Source of the DNA: JTS-RE37 sp041744575
Lineage (GTDB): Bacteria; Bacteroidota; Bacteroidia; Flavobacteriales; Flavobacteriaceae
Direction of reading: 5' to 3'
Length of the DNA: 64,000 nt
Assembly: GCA_041744575.1 (NCBI GenBank)
Contig: JBGTKP010000008.1
Coordinates: 124,001 to 188,000, forward strand
Shown here: piece by piece, positions 1 to 7,437 of the stretch
How positions within the stretch are numbered: the first letter of the stretch is position 1
Layout of the letters: each line of letters opens with the position of its first letter
Translations under genes and position numbers: made by a program
Notes under the pieces: model-generated
What the model saw: the letters and a program-made list of their open reading frames with translations, nothing else
Databases searched by the model: none
What the model was told of the DNA's origin: nothing

Positions 1-1
1 T

Positions 2-2119
2 GCCCAGGAACTACAAACGGATTCCCTGGAAAGTTCCCGGATAATCCTCAACGAAGTTCTGGTATCCGCCTTGAGGGTCAACAGGGAATCTCCCGTAACA
101 TTTTCTGATCTGAGCAGCGAACAGATAGCGCCAAGAAACCTGGGCCAGGACATTCCGATCTTGATGAACTTCCTGCCATCTGTAGTAACGACTTCGGATG
201 CCGGGGCGGGAGTGGGGTATACCGGTATCCGGGTGCGCGGCAGCGATGCATCAAGGGTCAATGTGACAATCAATGGAATTCCTTATAATGATGCCGAATC
301 CCATGGTACTTTTTGGGTGAATATGCCGGATTTTGCCTCCTCCACCGAAAGCCTCCAGCTACAGCGCGGGGTAGGTACTTCTACAAATGGTTCCGGGGCG
401 TTTGGCGCCAGCCTGAACCTACTTACCGATGGGATCTCCGAAGAACCCTATGCGCAGATCGCCTCCTCCTTTGGAAGTTTTCATACTTTGCGGAACAACC
501 TGAAGTTCAGTACCGGCCTCATGAAGGAGGCAGTGGAGGTATCAGGACGTATATCGAAAATAAGTTCCGATGGCTATATAGACAGGGCGAGTTCAAAATT
601 GAATTCCTATTTTTTACAGGGAGCGTTTGCCAGCGAAAACACACTTATCAAGGCACTTTTATTTGGCGGCCATGAAATCACATACCAATCCTGGAATGGC
701 ATAGATGCCCAAACCCTCCGATCAGACCGCACATATAATACCGCCGGGATCTATACAGATGAGGCCGGGAACACCCGGTTTTATGAAAATGAAGTAGATA
801 ATTACAAACAGGATCACGCGCAACTACACTGGAATGAATCCATTTCTGAATCCTGGAGCAGTACCATCGCGTTTCATTATACCAGAGGCAGGGGATTTTT
901 TGAACAGTTCAGAGAAGACGATGATTTTGATACTTATGGATTTGCGCCAATTACTATTGACAATCAGCTGATTACCACTACCGATTTGGTTAGAAGGAGA
1001 TGGCTTGACAATGATTTCTATGGCACGGTATTTTCTGCCCGGCTCATAAAATTAAATTACAATTTTATCCTTGGAGGCTCTCTTAACCGGTATGAGGGAG
1101 ATCATTTCGGGGAAGTCATCTGGACTAAATTAGCAAATTCTTCAGGGAACAGAGATCGGTATTACGAGGATGAATCAAGTAAAAATGATTTAAATTTTTT
1201 CAGTAAACTGAATTATGATATTACGGAGCAATGGCACCTATATGCAGATCTTCAATATCGTGGTGTTAGATATAAGGCGAATGGAGAAGACACGGGGATT
1301 GTAGATGATGACTTTCATTTCTTCAATCCCAAAGCAGGCATCACATATGATCTTAACGACCGTCACAATTTCTATCTTTCCTTTGCCCGTGCCAACAGGG
1401 AACCGAACAGGAATGACTATGAGAGCGGAAATCCAAGACCGGAAAAGCTTAATGATTTTGAGCTTGGGTGGCGTATCCTGACACCGGATTTTCGTCTTTC
1501 CTCGAATATATATTATATGCACTACAAGGACCAGTTGGTGCTAACCGGGGAACTGAATGATGTGGGAGCCCCTTTAAGGGCCAATGTGGGGAGGAGTTAT
1601 CGGATCGGGTTGGAAGTGGATGCGGAGGTGCATTTAGGAAACCATTTCCGTTGGCAGCCCAATATAGCTTTAAGCACCAACAGAAACATAGATTTTGTTT
1701 TTCAGCGTGATGGCAGGGTTGAAGAACTGGGAAATACCCACATTGCATTTTCCCCCGGACTTATTGTTGGTAATGCCTTAACCTATAGACCGGATACCCC
1801 TCTGCTGGTTACCATTCTGACCAAAATTGTAGGGCGGCAGTATATGGGTAATATTGATTCTGAGACATCCAGATTAGCGTCCTATTCACAAACCGATCTC
1901 AACTTCCAGTACGAGCTGAAATTAGGCGGGCCGTTCCGGCAAATGGTACTTAATGCCCTTCTCAATAATGTCTTTGATGCCAAATATGTTTCCAATGGTT
2001 TTTTCTATACCTATGACGATGATTTCAGTACCCCGGGTGAGGTGATGACCGTAGACGAAGCCGGATATTATCCCCAGGCTGGAATCCACTTTCTTCTTGG
2101 GGCTACGCTGCGCTTCTAG
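2..2119 (+). CDS. TonB-dependent outer-membrane receptor, 5' end outside the window
   Basis: Ligand-gated outer-membrane beta-barrel that would import an iron complex or other substrate using energy from TonB. The frame is open from base 2, so the gene starts before the window; the first in-window residues, AQELQTDS, look like the end of a signal peptide and the mature N-terminus. The plug domain is visible (VRGSDASRVNVTINGIPYNDAE, then the LQRGVGTSTNGSGAFGASLNL element). The rest is barrel with many aromatic beta-strands, and it ends in an aromatic-rich strand, LLGATLRF. A TTG at 71 is in frame but lies inside the protein and is not a start. About 706 residues are present, usual for the class. 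The substrate cannot be inferred. The stop is followed by 140 noncoding bases. Confidence 0.93.
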   Translation, partial: AQELQTDSLESSRIILNEVLVSALRVNRESPVTFSDLSSEQIAPRNLGQDIPILMNFLPSVVTTSDAGAGVGYTGIRVRGSDASRVNVTINGIPYNDAESHGTFWVNMPDFASSTESLQLQRGVGTSTNGSGAFGASLNLLTDGISEEPYAQIASSFGSFHTLRNNLKFSTGLMKEAVEVSGRISKISSDGYIDRASSKLNSYFLQGAFASENTLIKALLFGGHEITYQSWNGIDAQTLRSDRTYNTAGIYTDEAGNTRFYENEVDNYKQDHAQLHWNESISESWSSTIAFHYTRGRGFFEQFREDDDFDTYGFAPITIDNQLITTTDLVRRRWLDNDFYGTVFSARLIKLNYNFILGGSLNRYEGDHFGEVIWTKLANSSGNRDRYYEDESSKNDLNFFSKLNYDITEQWHLYADLQYRGVRYKANGEDTGIVDDDFHFFNPKAGITYDLNDRHNFYLSFARANREPNRNDYESGNPRPEKLNDFELGWRILTPDFRLSSNIYYMHYKDQLVLTGELNDVGAPLRANVGRSYRIGLEVDAEVHLGNHFRWQPNIALSTNRNIDFVFQRDGRVEELGNTHIAFSPGLIVGNALTYRPDTPLLVTILTKIVGRQYMGNIDSETSRLASYSQTDLNFQYELKLGGPFRQMVLNALLNNVFDAKYVSNGFFYTYDDDFSTPGEVMTVDEAGYYPQAGIHFLLGATLRF

Positions 2120-2235
2120 CGCCTGATCCTATTGCCGGAGAGGGATCACAGAGGTAAGATCAAAGCCCTAATTTTGCAAGATATACAGGGATGTGATTGT
2201 CATAAAGTGTTAGCCGAAGGTATACCGATTTTTCG

Positions 2236-2247
2236 TATACTAGTATA
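2236..2247. promoter_or_regulatory. 12-bp perfect palindrome upstream of the TIM-barrel gene
   Basis: TATACTAGTATA is a perfect palindrome ending 12 bases before the ATG at 2260. A second GTATAC copy lies a few bases upstream. Its position suggests an operator or AT-rich promoter element. That is inference; no factor is known. Confidence 0.3.
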
Positions 2248-2259
2248 AGACTTATCGCT

Positions 2260-2922
2260 ATGAAGGATATACCAACATTTGGGAGCAGGCTGAGAAAATC
2301 CATTGTCACTGTTCCCGAAATTATTGAAGAGTGTACGGGGATCAGGGTATTCGGACAGATGTTGCGTTCATTTCTGTTTAGTACGGATGTCGCTATAATC
2401 CGCAACACCAATGCCAATGCGATTATTGCAGTCTATCCTTTCACCCCGCAGCCCACAATAGCCAATGCACTGATCCTTGCCGCAGATAAACCGATTTTCT
2501 GCGGGGTTGGAGGGGGAGTGACCTCCGGAGACCGGTGCGTAGAACTTGCGATCCATGCTGAATTTCAAGGGGCACTCGGGGTAGTGCTCAACAAACCGAC
2601 CCCCAATAGCTTGATTGAAAGGCTGAAAGAAAAGATAGACATCCCTGTAACGATAACGATCGTCTCCGACCGGGATGATATCAAAGGGCGGATTGCAGCC
2701 GGAATCGACATCTTCAATGTTTCCGGTGCCGAGAAAACCCCTGATATAATAAAGCGTATCCGGGATATTGACCCGGGAGTGGCTATCATTGCTACGGGAG
2801 GTAAATCTGAGATGACTATCAGTGCTGCTATTCAGGCAGGGGCAAACGCTATTTCTTATACCCCACCCAGCACGGGCGAATTGTTCAGAAAGATAATGAA
2901 CCAGTATAGGGATGAGGCCTGA
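2260..2922 (+). CDS. TIM-barrel (beta/alpha-barrel) protein of unknown function
   Basis: A 220-residue soluble protein with the repeating strand-helix pattern of a beta/alpha barrel. Glycine-rich turns follow predicted strands: IFCGVGGGVTSGDR (about residues 79-92), IDIFNVSGAEKTPD (about 149-162), and AIIATGGKSEMTISAAIQAGANAISY (about 175-200). The last resembles the phosphate-binding end of barrels such as indole-glycerol phosphate synthase or geranylgeranylglyceryl-phosphate synthase. No catalytic set from a named enzyme could be assigned, so no reaction is proposed. Genes of this type are sometimes labelled generically as hydrolase. It stands alone: the receptor is upstream on the same strand after 140 bases, and the lipoprotein downstream is convergent. 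Confidence 0.75.
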   Translation: MKDIPTFGSRLRKSIVTVPEIIEECTGIRVFGQMLRSFLFSTDVAIIRNTNANAIIAVYPFTPQPTIANALILAADKPIFCGVGGGVTSGDRCVELAIHAEFQGALGVVLNKPTPNSLIERLKEKIDIPVTITIVSDRDDIKGRIAAGIDIFNVSGAEKTPDIIKRIRDIDPGVAIIATGGKSEMTISAAIQAGANAISYTPPSTGELFRKIMNQYRDEA

Positions 2923-2935
2923 TCTGCATTCCGTA

Positions 2936-3373
2936 TTAGTTAGAAATGCGTACCACATTTCCCGAGGCGGTCGCATTGTATTCCAGCATGTCAAAGTACC
3001 GCTTGCCATCATCCGGGCGGTTGAGTTGCTGACCGGTAAAAAGGCTGTATTCAAATTCCTCGCAGCCACACAATGCGTTCTGTCCATCAAGCGCCATGGT
3101 GGAACAGCTGTTAGGGGCATGATTCGGACAACTTGCCTCAAAAGCCCTGAACACATTAAATCCGGTATTGATCACAAATACCCCCCTGGTGCCCACTCCC
3201 TGCGATCCTATGTAAATAGCATTTCCCGGATTGGTGAGAGGGCTGTAAAGCGGGAGGTTAAGATTGATGTCGAAACGAAAACCGATTTCCTGTAAATATG
3301 GGTTTCTGGCGGCCCTGTCTTTACTGCAGGCGACAACGAAGCATAGGATCAGAATGATCCAAAAGTGGCGCAT
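2936..3373 (-). CDS. Lipoprotein with a degenerate Rieske-type domain
   Basis: A 145-residue lipoprotein. An N-terminal hydrophobic segment ends in the lipobox VVAC (Cys16), so it should be exported and lipid-anchored. The C-terminal part has the pattern of a Rieske [2Fe-2S] fold: CPNHAP, about 17 residues later CGCEEFEYSLFTG, where the end matches the usual F-D-x-x-T-G turn. The normal ligands CxH and CxxH are not both present: the first site is CPNH, and the second has Glu where His is expected. It may therefore bind no cluster, or bind another metal. It is convergent with the TIM-barrel gene (13 bases apart) and divergent from greA. Confidence 0.7.
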   Translation of the reverse strand: MRHFWIILILCFVVACSKDRAARNPYLQEIGFRFDINLNLPLYSPLTNPGNAIYIGSQGVGTRGVFVINTGFNVFRAFEASCPNHAPNSCSTMALDGQNALCGCEEFEYSLFTGQQLNRPDDGKRYFDMLEYNATASGNVVRISN

Positions 3374-3422
3374 TTATGCTGGGGATTTACCTGTTCTGGC
3401 GCAAAATTGAGTAAAAATTCTG

Positions 3423-3430
3423 TATATTTG
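3423..3430 (+). promoter_or_regulatory. Putative -7 promoter element (TATATTTG) for greA
   Basis: Matches the Bacteroidetes -7 consensus TAnnTTTG, 77 bases before the greA ATG. Transcription would start near 3435-3438, at the foot of the leader hairpin. No clear -33 TTTG at normal spacing was seen. Confidence 0.5.
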
Positions 3431-3434
3431 CGTT

Positions 3435-3482
3435 AAATCCTCTTAAAAAAACCTATGCCTTTATGGGTAAATCAGAGGATTT
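3435..3482 (+). promoter_or_regulatory. Stem-loop in the greA leader
   Basis: AAATCCTCT (3435-3443) and AGAGGATTT (3474-3482) form a perfect 9-bp stem. Inside it CCTAT and ATGGG can make a second 5-bp stem with one G-U pair. A T-rich stretch follows (TTTCCTGTTT). The structure begins at the predicted transcript 5' end and ends 25 bases before the start codon, so it could act as an attenuator or stabiliser. The function is inferred. Confidence 0.5.
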
Positions 3483-3507
3483 TCCTGTTTAGCAATTCGA
3501 TCCAGTT

Positions 3508-3984
3508 ATGAGCAACATATCTTATTATACGGCTGAGGGCTTAAAACATCTGAGGGATGAACTCAACCAATTGAAGGATGTAGAGCGGCCCAGGGCTTCG
3601 CAGGCTATTGCCGATGCCCGGGACAAAGGGGACCTTTCCGAGAATGCAGAATATGATGCAGCCAAGGAGGCCCAGGGTTTACTGGAATTAAAAATATCGA
3701 AACTGGAATCCGTTCTTGCAAATGCCCGGCTTATTGATGAATCGCAATTGGATACTTCCAAAGTATTGGTGCTTTCAACAGTAAAACTTAAAAATCGCCA
3801 GAATGGGATGCAATTGAAATATACGCTGGTAGCTGAAAGTGAAGCTGATCTGAAATCAGGTAAAATATCAGTTACCTCTCCTATTGGGAAAGGTCTGCTT
3901 GGAAAGAAGGTGGGGGATGTGGCAGAGATTAAAGTGCCAAACGGGACCTTAAAATTTGATGTTCTGGAAATATCAAGAAATTAA
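3508..3984 (+). CDS. greA: Transcription elongation factor GreA
   Basis: Binds the RNA polymerase secondary channel and stimulates transcript cleavage to rescue backtracked complexes. The 158 residues match the usual family length. The N-terminal coiled coil (about residues 8-75) carries the tip motif DKGDLSENAEYDAAKEAQ with the conserved acidic residues that coordinate the catalytic magnesium. The C-terminal FKBP-like globular domain follows, with SPIGKGLLGKKVGDVAEIKVPNG in two conserved stretches. The ATG start gives the canonical MSNISYYTAEGLKHL. It is probably monocistronic or paired with the HIT gene 90 bases downstream, which has its own promoter element. The leader carries a strong hairpin. 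Confidence 0.98.
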   Translation: MSNISYYTAEGLKHLRDELNQLKDVERPRASQAIADARDKGDLSENAEYDAAKEAQGLLELKISKLESVLANARLIDESQLDTSKVLVLSTVKLKNRQNGMQLKYTLVAESEADLKSGKISVTSPIGKGLLGKKVGDVAEIKVPNGTLKFDVLEISRN

Positions 3985-4049
3985 GAGTAGCACCCCCTGA
4001 TCTGCCTCATTACTTGTGGCACAGATTTTAAAATTGCCTTTCTATTTTC

Positions 4050-4057
4050 TAATTTTG
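4050..4057 (+). promoter_or_regulatory. Putative -7 promoter element (TAATTTTG) for the HIT gene
   Basis: Matches TAnnTTTG, 17 bases before the ATG at 4075. It also argues against the in-frame TTG at 4066 as start, because that would leave almost no leader. Confidence 0.5.
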
Positions 4058-4074
4058 CCTGTAATTTGAAAGCC

Positions 4075-4467
4075 ATGGCAAGTATCTTCACAAAAATTAT
4101 CAGCGGAGAAATACCAAGCTATAAAATAGCGGAGGATGACAGTTTTGTCGCGTTTCTGGATATAAATCCCAATGCCCGGGGCCATACCCTTTGTGTACCT
4201 AAAGTAGAGGTGGATAAGATCATGGACCTTGATGAAGACGTCTATCTGGGATTGCTGGCTTTTGCCAGGAAAGTAGGCCGGGCTATAGAGAGAGCTATTG
4301 ATTGTAAAAGGGTGGGACTTACAGTGATTGGGCTTGAGGTTCCACATGTCCATGTCCATCTGATCCCTTTAAATTCTATGAAGGATGCTACCTTTCAGCA
4401 CAAGGTTGGCCTGAGTAAAACGGAATTTGAAGAAATTGCCGATAAAATCCGTGCTAAGATGGAATGA
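4075..4467 (+). CDS. HIT-family nucleotide-binding hydrolase
   Basis: A member of the histidine-triad family, which hydrolyses nucleotide phosphoramidates or related nucleotides. The start MASIFTKIISGEIPSYKIAEDD is the standard family N-terminus. The triad HVHVHLIPL lies near residue 101 and supplies the catalytic His. The 130 residues are typical of Hint-like proteins. The ATG at 4075 is preferred over the TTG nine bases upstream because it gives this N-terminus. The 3' end overlaps the convergent zinc-ribbon gene by 14 bases. Confidence 0.93.
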   Translation: MASIFTKIISGEIPSYKIAEDDSFVAFLDINPNARGHTLCVPKVEVDKIMDLDEDVYLGLLAFARKVGRAIERAIDCKRVGLTVIGLEVPHVHVHLIPLNSMKDATFQHKVGLSKTEFEEIADKIRAKME

Positions 4468-4810
4468 GCTTGTTTATGAGCATATAAGCAGCAGCACCCA
4501 CAAGTACTATGAGAAGCAGGACAAGGATGTAGAATAAAGTGGTAAAGGTCAGCGCAGATTGACTTGGAATGGCCATTTTCTGATAGTAATCAAAACTGCG
4601 TTCAATATCGTCCGTCCACTTCACCGGGTAAATAGTCGAGTTGCAGGTATTACATTTTAAACTATGGGTCACTTCCGAGGTGGTCCGGTGAAAAAGCCTG
4701 CCATACTTATGTTTCTGGTAAAAAGTCAGCCTCATGTCCTGATTGAAACATTCAGGGCAGTTATTCGTGATATCCGCCTCCTTTATTACAATAAATTTTT
4801 CTTTGGTCAT
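4454..4810 (-). CDS. Small membrane protein with a zinc-ribbon-like CxxC pair
   Basis: A 118-residue protein of unrecognised family. CPEC (about residues 18-21) and CNTC (about 53-56) are spaced like a zinc ribbon. A C-terminal hydrophobic segment (about residues 88-113) would anchor it in the membrane with the ribbon in the cytoplasm. Its start overlaps the stop of the upstream histidine kinase gene by four bases (ATGA), so the two are co-translated and probably linked in function. No reaction can be assigned. Confidence 0.7.
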   Translation of the reverse strand: MTKEKFIVIKEADITNNCPECFNQDMRLTFYQKHKYGRLFHRTTSEVTHSLKCNTCNSTIYPVKWTDDIERSFDYYQKMAIPSQSALTFTTLFYILVLLLIVLVGAAAYMLINKLIPS

Positions 4811-5961
4811 ACCTGAGACTTTACTTTTAGGGAAATTTGCATGGTAGTCCCCTCCCTGTTCGATAAAAGTACTTTTACTTTTCCTTTATGATATTCCTCA
4901 ACAATTCTTTTTACCAGGGACAAGCCGAGTCCCCACCCTCTTTTTTTAGTGGTGACCCCAGGATGGAATATGGTGATGAAATCACTTTTCGGAATGCCGT
5001 GCCCTGTGTCACTGACTTGTATATGAACATACTTGCCTGAAGGAATAATTTCTATCCCAATATGACCCTTGCCTTTCATCGCGTCAATCCCGTTTTTTAC
5101 CAGGTTCTCTATGGTCCAGTTATACAGTGACCTGTTGAGCATAACGCCAAGATGGTCTACCCTCGAATCAAAAGAAAACAGTACCAGCTTGGAACTTCTG
5201 AGTTTAAGATAATCATAGGCCTCCCTGGTTTCCGCCACCAGATCATATTCTTTAAGTTTGGGCAGCGACCCGATTTTGGAGAACCGATCAGTTATAGTTT
5301 GCAATCGCCCTATATCTTTTTCAATTTCAAAGGTGATGTCGGGACTTATTTTCTCAGTTTTAAGAATTTCATTCCAACCGAGAAGGGATGTTAGCGGAGT
5401 GCCGATCTGATGAGCAGTTTCCTTTGCCATCCCTGCCCAGAGTTTATTTTGTTCAGAAGCCTTGTTGGTCTTAAAGAAAAAGAAGATAACAGCGCCAAAC
5501 AGAAAGATAATCAACAGTAAGGCGATCGGATAATATTTCAACTTATTCAGCACCTCGGAATTCCCGTAAAACAGGGTGGCCAGATGCTCGCCTTTATCGT
5601 CCATTAGAATCGGATTGTTTTCCCGGCGGAATTGTTCCATTTTTTTATTCAGATATACTGAATCCCTTATAAATTCGAGGGGTATGTTATTGGTTTTTAC
5701 AGTACCATCCCTGTTGACCAAAATCATAGGCGTCGAAGTATTGTTCTGAAATACTTTCAATGGCAGGTTACCCGGATCGGCATCTGCCGGGAGAGAAAGA
5801 AATTCGGATTGTGCCGTTGCCCATATCTCCATTTTGTATCGCTCCTCTTCCTTGAATTTCCTGAAGAAACTATTCGTATTCCACAGGATGAGACTCACGA
5901 TTACAAAAGAAGCGACCAGTAAGATAATGTTGGAAGTTTTTCTCTTCGGATTAAAGTTCAT
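4807..5961 (-). CDS. Membrane sensor histidine kinase
   Basis: Transmembrane segments near residues 12-28 and 143-163 bracket an extracytoplasmic sensor region of about 115 residues. The dimerisation/phosphoacceptor motif is AKETAHQIGTPLTSLLGW, where His is the likely phosphorylation site. It differs from the common SHELRTPL form but is common in Bacteroidetes kinases. The HATPase domain has SDTGHGIPKSD and GWGLGLSLVKRIVEEY. No response regulator is adjacent, so it is an orphan kinase here. The only partner visible is the translationally coupled zinc-ribbon membrane protein. It is divergent from the flavin reductase gene across 108 bases. Confidence 0.93.
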   Translation of the reverse strand: MNFNPKRKTSNIILLVASFVIVSLILWNTNSFFRKFKEEERYKMEIWATAQSEFLSLPADADPGNLPLKVFQNNTSTPMILVNRDGTVKTNNIPLEFIRDSVYLNKKMEQFRRENNPILMDDKGEHLATLFYGNSEVLNKLKYYPIALLLIIFLFGAVIFFFFKTNKASEQNKLWAGMAKETAHQIGTPLTSLLGWNEILKTEKISPDITFEIEKDIGRLQTITDRFSKIGSLPKLKEYDLVAETREAYDYLKLRSSKLVLFSFDSRVDHLGVMLNRSLYNWTIENLVKNGIDAMKGKGHIGIEIIPSGKYVHIQVSDTGHGIPKSDFITIFHPGVTTKKRGWGLGLSLVKRIVEEYHKGKVKVLLSNREGTTMQISLKVKSQV

Positions 5962-6033
5962 CCACCTAATTACTTGACATTAAAGATAACTCAATTTGAT
6001 ATAAAATGTTGTGCCGCCAGTCCGGTTTCAGGT

Positions 6034-6063
6034 TTTGATTGGGAGACAATTTATGTACATTTG
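6034..6063 (+). promoter_or_regulatory. Bacteroidetes-type promoter for the flavin reductase gene
   Basis: TTTG at 6034-6037 and TACATTTG at 6056-6063 are separated by 18 bases, a full match to the -33/-7 consensus. The ATG at 6070 is only six bases after the -7 element, so the transcript may be leaderless. Confidence 0.65.
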
Positions 6064-6069
6064 TAGCTT

Positions 6070-6951
6070 ATGCTTAACACGGTTTCCATACACCCGGGAG
6101 ATGTTCCGCAAGGTATCTTGCACGGGTACTTACTTGGAGCTGTCGGACCCAGGCCAATCGCTTTTGCAAGCACCGTAGACGAAGTGGGAAGGCCCAACCT
6201 TGCACCTTTCAGTTTTTTTAATGTATTCAGTTCCGCTCCCCCAGTGCTTATTTTTTCCCCTGCCCGGAGGGGACGAGATAATACCACCAAGCACACTCTG
6301 GATAATGTATTGAAAACTAAAGAAGTGGTCATCAATATCGTCAATTTTGAGATCGTACAACAAACCTCACTTGCCAGTTCGGAATATGCCGAAGGCATTA
6401 ATGAGTTCAATAAAACCGGCCTCACCATGATCAAGTCGGATCTTGTTGCCCCTTTTCGGGTGGCCGAGTCCCCGGTTCAGTTTGAATGCAGGGTGACAAA
6501 GATCGAATCATTGGGGACTCAGGGAGGCGCCGGCAATCTGATCTTTTCAGAGGTCGTGAAAATTCATATTCATGAACATCTCCTCAGTAAAGATGGCACT
6601 ATTGATCAGGCAGGCATTGATCAGGTCGCCAGAATGGGAGGAAATTGGTATACCCGGGCGAACAAGGGCATGTTCGAGGTGCCCAAGCCTGCTTCAAAGC
6701 CGGGTATCGGAGTTGATCAATTGCCGGAACCGGTGCGGAGAAGCGGCATCCTTACCGGTAATAACCTGGGACAGCTGGGAAATGTAGAAAAGCTCCCTTC
6801 CCGGGAGGAGGTGGAGGCATTTGTAAATTCGGACAGGGAACTCAATGCGCTGATCAACACGCAGGACGAGACACAAATTCATAAAAAGGCACAGGAATAC
6901 CTTAATAAAAACGACGTACTTTCAGCCTGGAAAATACTTATAGCAAAATAG
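6070..6951 (+). CDS. Flavin reductase-family protein (FMN-binding split barrel)
   Basis: A 293-residue cytoplasmic flavoprotein of the DIM6/NTAB type. The N-terminal two-thirds is the FMN-binding split barrel with the conserved stretch LLGAVGPRPIAFASTVDE, then NLAPFSFFNVFSSAPPVL. Family members reduce flavin with NAD(P)H or bind FMN as an oxidoreductase; the substrate is unknown. The C-terminal ~90 residues are an extra, largely helical tail without a recognised motif. The next gene, a DUF3127 protein, starts seven bases after the stop, so the two form an operon. Confidence 0.88.
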   Translation: MLNTVSIHPGDVPQGILHGYLLGAVGPRPIAFASTVDEVGRPNLAPFSFFNVFSSAPPVLIFSPARRGRDNTTKHTLDNVLKTKEVVINIVNFEIVQQTSLASSEYAEGINEFNKTGLTMIKSDLVAPFRVAESPVQFECRVTKIESLGTQGGAGNLIFSEVVKIHIHEHLLSKDGTIDQAGIDQVARMGGNWYTRANKGMFEVPKPASKPGIGVDQLPEPVRRSGILTGNNLGQLGNVEKLPSREEVEAFVNSDRELNALINTQDETQIHKKAQEYLNKNDVLSAWKILIAK

Positions 6952-6958
6952 ATAGAAA

Positions 6959-7321
6959 ATGGAATTACAAGGGACAATCAAGATGATCGAAGAAACCAAG
7001 ATTTTTGGCAACAATGGTTTCAGGAAAAGAGAAGTGGTGGTTACCACCGATGAACAATATCCTCAGCACATACTTGTAGAATTTGTGCAGGATAAAACTG
7101 AGCTGCTCAATAATTTCAAGGTGGGCCAGCCCGTAAAAATAAGTTTGAACCTCAAAGGCCGGGAATGGACCAATCCGCAAGGGGAAACAAAGTATTTTAA
7201 TTCTATACAAGGCTGGCGTATTGAGCATCAGGAAGGCACTGTGACACCACCCCCCAACGGGGATGAATTTGAGCCAATAGACAATCTGAACGAAGAGGAT
7301 CACGATGATTTACCGTTTTGA
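6959..7321 (+). CDS. DUF3127 protein, possible OB-fold nucleic-acid binder
   Basis: A 120-residue protein matching the Bacteroidetes DUF3127 pattern: an N-terminal beta-rich region opening MELQGTIKMIEETK, the stretch REVVVTTDEQYPQHI, and GREWTNPQGETKYFNSIQGW. An acidic C-terminal tail (NLNEEDHDDLPF) follows. The acidic tail ending in D-D-x-P-F and the OB-like strand order resemble single-stranded DNA-binding proteins, whose tails recruit partners. That function is inferred. It is co-transcribed with the flavin reductase. Confidence 0.8.
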   Translation: MELQGTIKMIEETKIFGNNGFRKREVVVTTDEQYPQHILVEFVQDKTELLNNFKVGQPVKISLNLKGREWTNPQGETKYFNSIQGWRIEHQEGTVTPPPNGDEFEPIDNLNEEDHDDLPF

Positions 7322-7347
7322 CAGGAAGGACCACCTGACCTCCTGTC
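7320..7347 (+). terminator. Possible terminator hairpin after the DUF3127 gene
   Basis: GACAGGA (7320-7326) and TCCTGTC (7341-7347) form a perfect 7-bp stem that overlaps the stop codon. No T-tract follows, so an intrinsic terminator is only possible. Confidence 0.35.
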
Positions 7348-7437
7348 CCGGTTTCCGCAGACTTTGTGCACAGGTCCGTTAAATGGCATTGGTTTATGAC
7401 TTTCGGGAGTAATTCGGTAAGTGTGTAAATATCTTCC

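Noticed and set aside
2368..3156. 262-codon open frame on the minus strand across the TIM-barrel and lipoprotein genes
   Set aside because: Lies opposite the TIM-barrel gene and overlaps the true lipoprotein in another frame; its translation has no domain pattern.
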